Below, one piece after another: positions 8,762 to 17,366 of a DNA stretch of 28,682 bases. The stretch is from Bodo saltans (lineage: Eukaryota > Euglenozoa > Kinetoplastea > Eubodonida > Bodonidae), in the NCBI GenBank assembly GCA_001460835.1, contig CYKH01001851.1, forward strand, positions 50,128 to 78,809. The letters run 5' to 3'. The notes below the pieces were generated by a model. The model made no database searches. It was not told the origin of the DNA and worked only from the letters and a program-made list of their open reading frames with translations. The translations under genes and the position numbers were made by a program. Positions within the stretch are counted from its first letter, which is position 1; every line of letters starts with the position of its first letter.

Positions 8762-9002
8762 TCTTGGAAGGGGGCGCTTCACAATTGTGTGATGACGCCT
8801 ACTTTTGTCTCAATGGATGAAACGATCGAATGAAAACAAATAACGCCAACAACAAATTTAAAAAAAAAACGTCTCTTATGTCGTGGCAATGTCACCCGAG
8901 TGTTAATACTCTCTGTTTGGCACGCGTGCTATTGTTTCAAAAGCATCAGAATCGAACAAAGAGCAGTTTAAGCACTAATCAACAGCGCAAGCCTTGACTG
9001 TG
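8762..9002 (+). promoter_or_regulatory. Intergenic spacer and predicted splice acceptor for the USP7-like gene
   Basis: This 241-bp spacer contains an A-run (about 8861-8870) in the presumed 3' UTR of the kinase gene. A loose pyrimidine-rich stretch at 8907-8938 (ACTCTCTGTTTGG...GCTATTGTTTC) follows. Candidate acceptors are AG at 8942-8943 or 8948-8949. No ATG lies between these and the start at 9003. Confidence 0.35.
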
Positions 9003-12000
9003 ATGACGAACCAACCACCAACCTCCTGCTCCTCGCTCGACGAAGGAGGGCAGGATGGAGGTGCAGCACCAGTGCCCACTCCTCCTCCCCCCATGGCGTC
9101 AGAGTCAGTTCCACTTGACCCAACGAACACTAGCACGTCGTCCCACACTAGCACGCAACAACAGCGGCAAGAGCCACACCAGTACCCCACGCCTACGCAA
9201 GGCATCATCAATCAGGGATGCACTTGCTATCTCAACAGCCTCCTGCAACTTCTGTTTCATCTCGGATACTTCCGCTCCGCTGTGTATCGCATGACGTGCC
9301 GTGCCGAGGAAGACCAACCTATTCCGCAAGCACTCCAGTCGTTGTTCTTCCAGATGCAAGAACGACTCACGGCGCCAACCACGAGGGGGTTGACAGATGC
9401 ATTCGGTTGGGATGAACGTGAGGTCTTTACTCAGCACGATATCCAAGAGCTCGCAGCACTCCTGCGTGACTGCTTGGAAAACCGAATGCGTGGCACCCCC
9501 AGCGAGGGAGCCATCAATCGAATGTTTGAGGGTGTTGGGGAGCAGGTTGTCCAGACACTCGATGGCTCATACACCAGTCGCTCCAAAGATACATTCTTTG
9601 ATATCCACTTGCCAATCCAAGGTTTCCCCAACATCACCGAAAGTCTGCGGAGTTTGACGGTGAAGGACCAACTTGTGGGAGACAACAAATATAAAGTGGA
9701 GCAGGAGGGTCAACCAGCGGTCTACAAAGACGCAGAGAAGGGTTACCGCTTCGTGAAATTTCCACCAGTCATCTTCTTTCACATGAAGCGTTTTGAGATG
9801 GACTTGATGTCACCAACGTTGGAGATGAAAAAAATCAACAGCTCCTTCGAGTTTCAAGAGGAAATTGACCTTCGAGAATTTGAAGACGCTGATGCAACAA
9901 CAACCATTCCATCGAAACAACAGTCCACCTCCGCCTCTGCGGACGACTTCGATCGCGATTCGCAGGCTGTCTATGACTTGACAGGAGTGATTGTACACCG
10001 CGGTACTGCCCGAAGTGGCCACTACTACTGCTACATCCGTCACTTTGACACCGAGCAAGGCCGCTTTACGCATTGGCTTGAGTACGACGACGATAACGTT
10101 CGAGTCGTTGATAGTTATGCTGCGATAGAAGGCAACTTTGGAGGCATGCGGACAAGCACTGTACACGGCCGTCCTCACACGTTCATGAGCACGAATAACG
10201 CGTACATCCTCAGTTACGTTCGCCGTGCTGATCGAGGGGTCGTCTTAGCACCCAGCCCTACAGATATTATTCCAGAAAGTGTGAAGCAGGAACTTCGACG
10301 AGTGATGGAGGCGGACGAGAAACGCTCCATGATCGAAAAGGTGCGACGATCGCAAGTCCGCGTTGTCTTAGCCACCGATGAGGCAATCAATCGGTGCGTG
10401 CAAGAGAACATTGTCGATCTCCTTCCTCGGGAAGAGCGTCTTCAACAAAACTTCTGCAAGTATGTGGACGTGAAGAAAACGGATACCTTCGCAAGCATGT
10501 ACATCTCGATTGCTGAAGCGTTGGGGTCATCCAAGTACCCCCACGATCGAATCCGAATCTGGAAGTGGCAAAGTCACGGACACGAGAAGTCGAACTTCCG
10601 GCCAACTGCTCCGCAGAAGACTTTTGACGAATGCTCTGCTGATGTGATTATCGGCCCTGCTCTCCTGACGCAGGCGACGCTAGAACGAGACGTCAGTTCC
10701 ACTGTGATGCTTTACGTGGAGCGCTTCCAACCAAACTACGACTCGCAACGATGGATCTCATTGTTGACGTCTCATCGCGCAGTGCGGGTGTTTGTCAAGG
10801 CATGCGCTCCTCGTGACCGCACAATGATATTCTTAGCACCGCTTGATCTAGTGAAAGATCAAACATTGACGCAATACCTTGGTCAGTTCGCTGCGTTGCT
10901 CGGCGTCGAGCTCGCAGCATTGGAAAATAACAGGATTGCGATTGCGATCGAGGGTAACCGCTCCGTCACGTCACGTATGCTCGACCTACGCCAGCAAATC
11001 GCCTATTTGGGCCTTGCTACTGGAGATATTATTGTCCTACAATACCTTCCCATGAGTCCGGTCTATCGTTGCCTCACCGCAGTGGAAATCATTCATGAAG
11101 CCCGAGAGACGTTGAAGATTCAAATCCGAGAGAAGGCGAACCCTTCCAACATCTTAGGAGAGCTGAAAGCACTGTGTTCATGGGACTATGAGTCTGTATG
11201 CGATGGGATCGCCAAGATGCTGCAGCAGCGCAACAGCGGTAGAGCCTTTTGTGCTGACCACATACAACTTTTCCGTAACACCGATTACATGAACCCGTCG
11301 CCGATGGAGCAAGCAATTCGTCCAAACTCTAACCCAACTGCTCTGGACATGTGCTCGGGTGGCCATACAAGCTACTTGTTTTACGAAGTGTTGGAGGTCC
11401 CACGCACAGGCATTGAGACGATCAACGTGCGACTATTTGATCGTGATGGGCGTGCGGTCGTTAAGGATGTTGTCATCTCAACAACGGTACCTGTACTGCT
11501 ATCGAAGCTGGTGGCCGAGGTCATAGATGCGCCTTCCGTCACACCAGCAAAGAAGCCGTCGCCTCCAGTTGCATCGCCGTCTGCAACGGCAACCGCTGAA
11601 ACTGCCGAAGGTCCAACGGCGCCGGATACAAATGCTGAGGCTCAGAAGAATCACACATCACTAGCAGTTGCTGAGACTCCTCCGTCAGATCATTATATCG
11701 TTCAATTTGTTTTCGAAGAATTTCACCGACCCTCTCGACTTCCTATTGATGTACCGATGGACAGCAGCAACACTCAGTCGCCGCCCTCTTTGTCGAGGGT
11801 GCTGTGCCCAGGGGAATGGATCTACGTGTATCCCGGCGCACCACCACGGATAGGAGGAGGCCGCCCAAAGAACTGGGTGGAACGGTCAAGTGATTCCGAT
11901 GAAGAGGGGAGTCCTACAATGCCTGTGTCATCATCGACCCGTAACGTTGATTCACCATCGCAGCATCCTTGCATCCGTGTCCCAGTCACTCAAGGGGAGT

Positions 12001-12407
12001 ATATGGGAGCATATTGTTACTCCTCAAACTTTGGTTTTCCCTCATATGTTGACATTGATCCGAGTCACACGACGATTCAAGAGGTGTTCGATGCAGTCAC
12101 TGCTCACTACGGGATTGATGGAAACAGTAACGAGATCATGGAGCACCCGCTGATGTTGTGTGTGGACAAGAGCGTTGCGGAAGCAGACCATTTACAAACC
12201 GAAAGAGACGTTGAGACGTTCTTTTACCAATCCAAACATTATCGGTTTACAAACGTGAACGAAAAGATATTCCCGTTCTTGCAGCACAATAAAGAAGGGT
12301 ATTACGTGTACCTGAATCGCAAGAAGCCGAAGGAGAAGCCGGGGTCACGGTACGTGGCCACGAATGATCCCAAGTTGGTCATCGAAAAGCGCAAGCAACC
12401 TGCTTGA
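9003..12407 (+). CDS. USP7: Ubiquitin carboxyl-terminal hydrolase, USP7 (HAUSP) type, without MATH domain
   Basis: This 1,134-residue deubiquitinase is predicted to cleave ubiquitin from proteins as a cysteine protease. The first ATG in frame is 9003 (MTNQPPT); the frame is open a few codons upstream but without an ATG. Residues 1-65 are low-complexity. The catalytic core starts at GIINQGCTCYLN, with C75 as nucleophile and N70 for the oxyanion hole. The His box GTARSGHYYCYIR gives H340, and WLEYDDDNV supplies Asp D362; the spacing resembles human USP7 (C223, H464, D481). Beyond about residue 410 the sequence follows the USP7 C-terminal ubiquitin-like domains, for example RIRIWKWQSHG and GDIIVLQYLP, which parallel IRLWPMQ and GDIIVFQ in USP7. 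The MATH/TRAF substrate-binding domain that normally precedes the core is absent. A Ser/Pro/Thr-rich linker lies at about 840-890. In trypanosomes a USP7 homologue affects surface protein turnover (known from the literature). Confidence 0.93.
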   Translation: MTNQPPTSCSSLDEGGQDGGAAPVPTPPPPMASESVPLDPTNTSTSSHTSTQQQRQEPHQYPTPTQGIINQGCTCYLNSLLQLLFHLGYFRSAVYRMTCRAEEDQPIPQALQSLFFQMQERLTAPTTRGLTDAFGWDEREVFTQHDIQELAALLRDCLENRMRGTPSEGAINRMFEGVGEQVVQTLDGSYTSRSKDTFFDIHLPIQGFPNITESLRSLTVKDQLVGDNKYKVEQEGQPAVYKDAEKGYRFVKFPPVIFFHMKRFEMDLMSPTLEMKKINSSFEFQEEIDLREFEDADATTTIPSKQQSTSASADDFDRDSQAVYDLTGVIVHRGTARSGHYYCYIRHFDTEQGRFTHWLEYDDDNVRVVDSYAAIEGNFGGMRTSTVHGRPHTFMSTNNAYILSYVRRADRGVVLAPSPTDIIPESVKQELRRVMEADEKRSMIEKVRRSQVRVVLATDEAINRCVQENIVDLLPREERLQQNFCKYVDVKKTDTFASMYISIAEALGSSKYPHDRIRIWKWQSHGHEKSNFRPTAPQKTFDECSADVIIGPALLTQATLERDVSSTVMLYVERFQPNYDSQRWISLLTSHRAVRVFVKACAPRDRTMIFLAPLDLVKDQTLTQYLGQFAALLGVELAALENNRIAIAIEGNRSVTSRMLDLRQQIAYLGLATGDIIVLQYLPMSPVYRCLTAVEIIHEARETLKIQIREKANPSNILGELKALCSWDYESVCDGIAKMLQQRNSGRAFCADHIQLFRNTDYMNPSPMEQAIRPNSNPTALDMCSGGHTSYLFYEVLEVPRTGIETINVRLFDRDGRAVVKDVVISTTVPVLLSKLVAEVIDAPSVTPAKKPSPPVASPSATATAETAEGPTAPDTNAEAQKNHTSLAVAETPPSDHYIVQFVFEEFHRPSRLPIDVPMDSSNTQSPPSLSRVLCPGEWIYVYPGAPPRIGGGRPKNWVERSSDSDEEGSPTMPVSSSTRNVDSPSQHPCIRVPVTQGEYMGAYCYSSNFGFPSYVDIDPSHTTIQEVFDAVTAHYGIDGNSNEIMEHPLMLCVDKSVAEADHLQTERDVETFFYQSKHYRFTNVNEKIFPFLQHNKEGYYVYLNRKKPKEKPGSRYVATNDPKLVIEKRKQPA

Positions 12408-12825
12408 TGAAATCATTGATGAAATTCCTTTTGCAATGGAATGTGTGAGTTGTCAAATTGAAAAAAGAAACACGAAGTACGTGAATGAAGGGCAAATCGA
12501 AAGCCGCTGTCGCAACGAATGAGGGCAAGGCCACAACTGTCAGTTCAATCAACAACAAAAAAAAAAAGCGACAACAAATTGAAGATTAAGAAACACTTGC
12601 CAAGAAACAAATTGCACTTTCTGCAGATTCGCAGAGCACAAGTAATGAACGAGTATTGAACATTTTAGCTATCGACACGCGTTTCGTATCTTGCTTGCAA
12701 CGCGCATCGCTACTCGAACGACACGGAGTTTTTTGTTGCTTGCTGTGAACTTCTCGCGTCCCGATGAACTTCAAGCTACTTCAGAGAAGATTTCTCGCAA
12801 AAATAAAGAAGAATAATTTGCAAGG
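12408..12825 (+). promoter_or_regulatory. 418-bp spacer between USP7 and TOP2 with predicted splice acceptor
   Basis: The spacer begins with a 12-bp direct repeat of TTGATGAAAT (12404-12413, 12416-12425) that overlaps the USP7 stop. It holds an A-run near 12550-12566 in the presumed 3' UTR. A T-rich tract at 12729-12757 precedes AGs at 12774-12775 and 12783-12784. An out-of-frame ATG at 12764 lies just upstream of these and would be removed if they are used. I see no RNA gene here. Confidence 0.4.
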
Positions 12826-15800
12826 ATGGCGCACAAGTACAAGAAGCTCTCCCCTATTGATCACGTTCTCCTTCGGCCGGAGATGTACGTTGGCAGCGTG
12901 GAAAGTCAGCCGATTCAGCTATTTCTACTTGATGATCAGCACAGCAAGGTGGAATGGACCACTGCCGATCTCAATCACGGGTTGCTAAAGATTTTTGATG
13001 AAATTGTTCTCAATGCTGCAGACAACATTCATAACAGCAAACGCAACCCGATGACTTTCATCAACGTGACGATCGATGAGACTACCGGTCAAATTACCGT
13101 CGAAAATGATGGTGCTGGAATTCCGCTCGTGAAAAGCAAAGATCACAAGCTTTTGATTCCAGAAATGATCTTTGGCCACTTGCTGACCAGCTCCAACTAC
13201 GACAATGACCCGGATAGCATGAGTGCCGGTCGACATGGCTATGGTGCAAAATTGACGAACATCATGTCGCAAGAGTTTATTGTCTACTGCCGCACTGCTG
13301 ACAAGGAAGTCACGATCCGATGGACGGACCACATGCGATCCATCGACGATTACCAGGTGCAACCGACGAATGAGGCGGGTAACCTCACCAAGATCACCTT
13401 CACTCCTGACTTTAGCGTATTCGGTGTGACCAAGTTGACAAAGGACATGTATCGGATCCTGCACAAGCGAATTTTAGACCTTGCAGCTGCGTTTCCGTCG
13501 GTGACGGTGAGCTTTAACGGCACCGCCCTTGATGTGGGTTCCTTTGCGTCGTACGTGAAGCTGTTCGAAGCTCCTGCTTCTTCGTTTTCCGCACCAACAG
13601 CTCCCGTGGTGGCGGATGGGGACGCAGCGCCTCCGCCAGCGGAGTTGAACAAGCCCTTCCTTTTCGAAGTGAAGCACTTGCGACTAGCGTTCATCCCCCA
13701 ACCTCAGGCAAGCGTCTCGCGTCGCACCTTTGCCGTCGTCAACGGTGTGGTGACATACTCGGGTGGAACCCACGTGCAAGCTGCTCAGCAAATCCTCACA
13801 GATGCGGTTGACGCTCTCGTTGCACAGAAGAAAGAAGGTATCATCGTCACTGTTAACACATTCCTACGATACTTCACCACGGTTGTGTTCTTGGAAACCA
13901 CACAACCTAAATTTGACTCGCAAAGTAAAGTTCGTTTGGTCTCGAAGGTGAAGTTCCCTCGTTTCCCCACCGGCCAGCTCGTGGAGCATCTCGCCACGAT
14001 GACGTTCCTCTCAGACGCCTCCAAAGGCCAAATGGACGTCTTGAACAAAGAACTTAATGCATTGATCCAAGTCCCTGGTAAGCGGCGACCTATGATTTCG
14101 ACCCTTACCAAATTAGTTGACGCTGCGTCTGCTGGAGGGTCTGGAAGTGAAATTCGTACGCTGATTGTCACGGAGGGTGACTCAGCGAAAGCTCTGGCGC
14201 TCAACTCGTTATCGAACGAGCAACGCAAATACTTTGGTGTGTTTCCTTTGCGTGGCAAGCTGCTCAATGTGAGAAACAATAACCTTGCTCGACTCAAGAA
14301 GTGCAAGGAGCTCTGTGATCTCTTTGCTGCGCTCGGCATCGAGATTGGGCGGCGCTACACGTCGACAGAGTCACTGCGGTATCAACGGCTCTTGGTCATG
14401 ACAGATCAAGATGCTGACGGCACACATATCAAAGGTTTGCTGATCAGTGCCTTTGAAAGCCTGTGGCCTTCCCTTCTGCAACACAATCTTGGGTTCATCA
14501 GCATCTTCAGCACACCGTTGATTCGTGCTACCACTCGTGGTGGCGATGTCCACTCCTTCTATAACGTGCAGGAGTTTGTTGCTTGGAAGCACGACAATGC
14601 CCGATTGGCGTCTGAGTGCTTTATCAAGTATTACAAAGGTCTGGGAACCAGCACCACTACCGAGGGAAAGGAGTACTTTAAGCAGATGGAGCAACATTTG
14701 ATGCCGCTGCAGGTGACACCATCGGACTCACAAGTGCTGGACAATGTATTTGACTCTGATGAAGTGCAGTGGCGAAAGGAATGGCTTTCCGCAGCCCCAG
14801 CGGTGGAGGAAGCTACCCTTGATCGCAGGCAGAAAATGCTCACTATCCCCACATTTGTTGACAAGGAACTGATTCACTTTGCTAACGCTGGCAACCTTCG
14901 CGCACTGCCCAGCGCCGTTGACGGTCTCAAGCCCAGCCAACGCAAGATTTTGTGGTCGTGCTTCCGTCGTGGTAACGCGAACGAGTCGCTCAAGGTATCG
15001 CAGTTATCGGGCTACATCTCTGAAGTCTCTGCGTTCCACCATGGAGAGATGTCACTGCAACAAACGATCATCAAGATGGCTCAAGATTACGTCGGTTCTA
15101 ACAATATCAACCTCTTGGAGCCGGAAGGTCAGTTCGGCTCCCGACAGCACTTGGGCTCTGACCACGCAGCAGCGCGGTATATCTTCACAAAGCTGTCGCC
15201 TCTTGCTCGGTTGATTTTCCCGAAAGAGGATGATGAACTCCTTCAGTTTGTCGAGGATGAGGGGAAGTATGTAGAGCCTAGGTTCTACGTCCCGATCATC
15301 CCGATGCTCCTTGTCAACGGTTCCGTCGGTATTGGATTTGGGTTCGCGTGCACCGTGCAGATGCATCACCCCTTGGACGTGGTCACTGTCGTGCGGCGCA
15401 TGATGCGGAAAAACACTCCCACACAAGCACTCGAAGGGCTTCGTCCGTGGGCCGTCGGCTACAGCGGCTCCGTTGTGCAGAAGACGACTGTCGATGAGGA
15501 GGGACGTGAGGTCGTCAGCACCACCCACGTCGCTATGGGTCGGTTTACCACACGCAAGGTGAAGGGATTTCCTGTTGTTCGTGTAGAAGAACTGCCGTGG
15601 GACAGAGCGATTGAACAACTACGTGGACGAGTTGCGAAGCTGGCGGAAGAATCAAAGGTTCTGCGAATTGCAGATTACTCTGGTGCCAATCACGTCGACA
15701 GCGACGTCGTGCTAGCAGCAGATTCCTTCGCAAGCCCACGTGAGATCGAGAAGGACTTCCTCCTCACCTCAAATGTTGCCAACAACGCAGCCGTCTACAA

Positions 15801-16566
15801 CCCAGAGATGGTCCTATCTCCGCTTGGAGAATCCGTCGAGAGCATTGTTCAATGGCACTACGAGCAGCGACTTGCCATGTACACCAAGAGGAAGGAACGA
15901 CAGTTGCTCCTTCTGAACACGCAACTCAAGAAGCTGAAGTCTACGTTAACGTTTACAGAGACGCTGCGCTCAGGCGACCTCGACTTCCGAAAGATGGCCG
16001 ATGAGAATGCTCTTGTCAAACTCTGCAGTGAGCTGAAACTTCATCGAGAAAATGACAGTTTCGACTACCTCACGCGTCGCCCGGTGACGTACTTCACGAA
16101 CAACAACGTTGAGAAGCTCAAGCGTGACATAGAACACTGCAAAAGCAGTATCAAGTCTCTGGAAAGCAAGTCCGAAGTGGAGCTTTGGGAGACTGACTTA
16201 GCTGCGTTTGAAAAAGCGTTCACTGCTCATGAAGATGCGCTGCTGCTTCGAATCGAAGCTGACCGTCGACCAGTGTTCACCGCGCCAGAAGTGGACAATC
16301 TATCTCAGCAACGAAGCAACGAAAAATGGAAGTTCTTTCGCCGCAAGAAGGGTGGATCATCATCGTCGTCTTCCGGAGGTGCAGGTGGTGGTGCTGGGGA
16401 GATGGTGGTGCGTGAATTCGTCCCGCCGCCCCTTCCGAACCAACCGCCAGCAGCAGCAGCGAAGGCACAAGCGAAGGCACAAGTTGCCAAATTTGTAGGA
16501 GGTGTACTCGCGATGGTTGCAACTCGACTTCAAGTCGGTGTTGTTGGCCGCTTGTTGCTTCACTAG
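12826..16566 (+). CDS. TOP2: DNA topoisomerase II, kinetoplastid mitochondrial (TOP2mt) type
   Basis: This 1,246-residue type IIA topoisomerase passes one DNA duplex through a transient double-strand break using ATP. The GHKL ATPase site shows DEIVLNAADN (E59, N63), ENDGAGIP (D95) and GRHGYGAKL (135-143). The TOPRIM domain shows EGDSAKALAL (E450) and DQDADG (D527, D529, D531). The cleavage tyrosine is Y785 in DHAAARYIFTKL. These numbers almost coincide with yeast TOP2 (E449, D526-D530, Y782). The start MAHKYKKLSPIDHVLLRPEMYVGS, the length and the short C-terminal region agree, from memory, with T. brucei TOP2mt (1,221 residues), the enzyme that separates kinetoplast DNA, rather than with longer nuclear TOP2. 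An Ala/Pro-rich insert at about 246-268 sits in the transducer domain. The tail has a Gly/Ser stretch and then an unusual hydrophobic end (about 1222-1246). No in-frame presequence is visible. Confidence 0.95.
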   Translation: MAHKYKKLSPIDHVLLRPEMYVGSVESQPIQLFLLDDQHSKVEWTTADLNHGLLKIFDEIVLNAADNIHNSKRNPMTFINVTIDETTGQITVENDGAGIPLVKSKDHKLLIPEMIFGHLLTSSNYDNDPDSMSAGRHGYGAKLTNIMSQEFIVYCRTADKEVTIRWTDHMRSIDDYQVQPTNEAGNLTKITFTPDFSVFGVTKLTKDMYRILHKRILDLAAAFPSVTVSFNGTALDVGSFASYVKLFEAPASSFSAPTAPVVADGDAAPPPAELNKPFLFEVKHLRLAFIPQPQASVSRRTFAVVNGVVTYSGGTHVQAAQQILTDAVDALVAQKKEGIIVTVNTFLRYFTTVVFLETTQPKFDSQSKVRLVSKVKFPRFPTGQLVEHLATMTFLSDASKGQMDVLNKELNALIQVPGKRRPMISTLTKLVDAASAGGSGSEIRTLIVTEGDSAKALALNSLSNEQRKYFGVFPLRGKLLNVRNNNLARLKKCKELCDLFAALGIEIGRRYTSTESLRYQRLLVMTDQDADGTHIKGLLISAFESLWPSLLQHNLGFISIFSTPLIRATTRGGDVHSFYNVQEFVAWKHDNARLASECFIKYYKGLGTSTTTEGKEYFKQMEQHLMPLQVTPSDSQVLDNVFDSDEVQWRKEWLSAAPAVEEATLDRRQKMLTIPTFVDKELIHFANAGNLRALPSAVDGLKPSQRKILWSCFRRGNANESLKVSQLSGYISEVSAFHHGEMSLQQTIIKMAQDYVGSNNINLLEPEGQFGSRQHLGSDHAAARYIFTKLSPLARLIFPKEDDELLQFVEDEGKYVEPRFYVPIIPMLLVNGSVGIGFGFACTVQMHHPLDVVTVVRRMMRKNTPTQALEGLRPWAVGYSGSVVQKTTVDEEGREVVSTTHVAMGRFTTRKVKGFPVVRVEELPWDRAIEQLRGRVAKLAEESKVLRIADYSGANHVDSDVVLAADSFASPREIEKDFLLTSNVANNAAVYNPEMVLSPLGESVESIVQWHYEQRLAMYTKRKERQLLLLNTQLKKLKSTLTFTETLRSGDLDFRKMADENALVKLCSELKLHRENDSFDYLTRRPVTYFTNNNVEKLKRDIEHCKSSIKSLESKSEVELWETDLAAFEKAFTAHEDALLLRIEADRRPVFTAPEVDNLSQQRSNEKWKFFRRKKGGSSSSSSGGAGGGAGEMVVREFVPPPLPNQPPAAAAKAQAKAQVAKFVGGVLAMVATRLQVGVVGRLLLH

Positions 16567-16832
16567 AGTGAGAAGCGTGGATGATATCGCGTGTTGTGTC
16601 TCCCTCCATACGTGTGGCTCGTGGGTGTGTGGAGGCGGAATGACCGCAACACATAAACGTTCACAAATCTTATAGATCTGTCGGTTGTCACAAACATGAA
16701 CTACTTGCGTTCCACTGTGACGTTATCTAACAAAAACAAGATTTCAATTCGATACACAAGCTGGAATTTTCCTATCATTGGAGAGTTTTTTCTTCCCTCA
16801 TTTCCTTGATTATTTAATATCAGATAGTCAGC
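16567..16832 (+). promoter_or_regulatory. Spacer with TOP2 3' UTR hairpin and strong splice acceptor
   Basis: Shortly after the TOP2 stop, 16603-16611 (CCTCCATAC) can pair with 16627-16635 (GTGTGGAGG), forming a 9-bp stem with one G-U pair and a 15-nt loop in RNA. Near the end a clear pyrimidine tract (16786-16808, TTTTTTCTTCCCTCATTTCCTT) precedes CAG with AG at 16822-16823. This leaves a 9-nt 5' UTR before the ATG at 16833. Confidence 0.5.
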
Positions 16833-17123
16833 ATGGTGACGTTAGGAACCCATGAGGCCGCCGTGGCTGCTATCTGTGTCATCAGTGGTGTGCTGCTTTA
16901 CCTTGCCGAAGGTAGCAGTACCACAGACAATGGCGTGACTCCCTGCCCACATGGTGCGGCAATGTGCGCTGAGGGAAATCGAGAAGCGGCAGCTGCGCTG
17001 TGCCCTTACATGGCGTCAAAGCGCGCAGCCAGCGCAGTGGCGAGCAACAGATGGCTTTTTTGTGCAGTGGCGGTAGCCACAGTGGCTGCTGGAGCGCTGT
17101 ACTTCAGGAGGTTGAAGCAGTGA
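16833..17123 (+). CDS. Small two-span membrane protein with Cys-Pro motifs, function unknown
   Basis: This 96-residue protein has two hydrophobic segments, about residues 9-25 (AAVAAICVISGVLLYLA) and 74-90 (WLFCAVAVATVAAGALY), followed by a basic tail RRLKQ. The loop between them carries CPHGAAMC (C38, C45) and LCPYMASKRA (C57). The two CP dipeptides with nearby hydrophobic residues resemble heme-regulatory motifs, but such short motifs occur by chance. The hairpin topology would place both ends on the same side of a membrane. A strong pyrimidine tract and acceptor directly upstream and GC-rich codons support a real gene. I do not recognise a family. It could be a mitochondrial or ER membrane protein; the location is not determined by anything I can see. 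Confidence 0.7.
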   Translation: MVTLGTHEAAVAAICVISGVLLYLAEGSSTTDNGVTPCPHGAAMCAEGNREAAAALCPYMASKRAASAVASNRWLFCAVAVATVAAGALYFRRLKQ

Positions 17124-17366
17124 AATCAGTTGTTATGCCTTTGATGACGAGGTAGCCCCACATAAGTGAGGAGAAAGTTATGACAAATTGTGAAGAATGT
17201 TGTATACCCTGTGGCACTGTTACAAGAGTGAGGTGAGAGTTTTGGTTTCAGCATTCGCCACAGCACTTTACTTTTGCTCATCTTGTTGAGACTTCTCATA
17301 GGGACGAGGATAGATTGCTTCGCAAAACAAAAGGCGAAAAAAAAAATTTGACTCCTCACACTTGTG
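17124..17366 (+). promoter_or_regulatory. Spacer with predicted splice acceptor for the gapped gene
   Basis: A pyrimidine-rich stretch at 17264-17287 (CACTTTACTTTTGCTCATCTTGTT) is followed by AG at 17289-17290 and again at 17300-17301. An A-run lies at 17337-17346. An in-frame TGA at 17349 bounds the next gene upstream of its first ATG at 17367. Confidence 0.4.

Noticed and set aside
16128-16135. CATAGAAC, close to the CATAGAAG/A octamer that controls cell-cycle expression of replication genes in Crithidia.
   Set aside because: The last base does not fit the consensus, it lies in the coding region, and I found no copy in the TOP2 UTRs.
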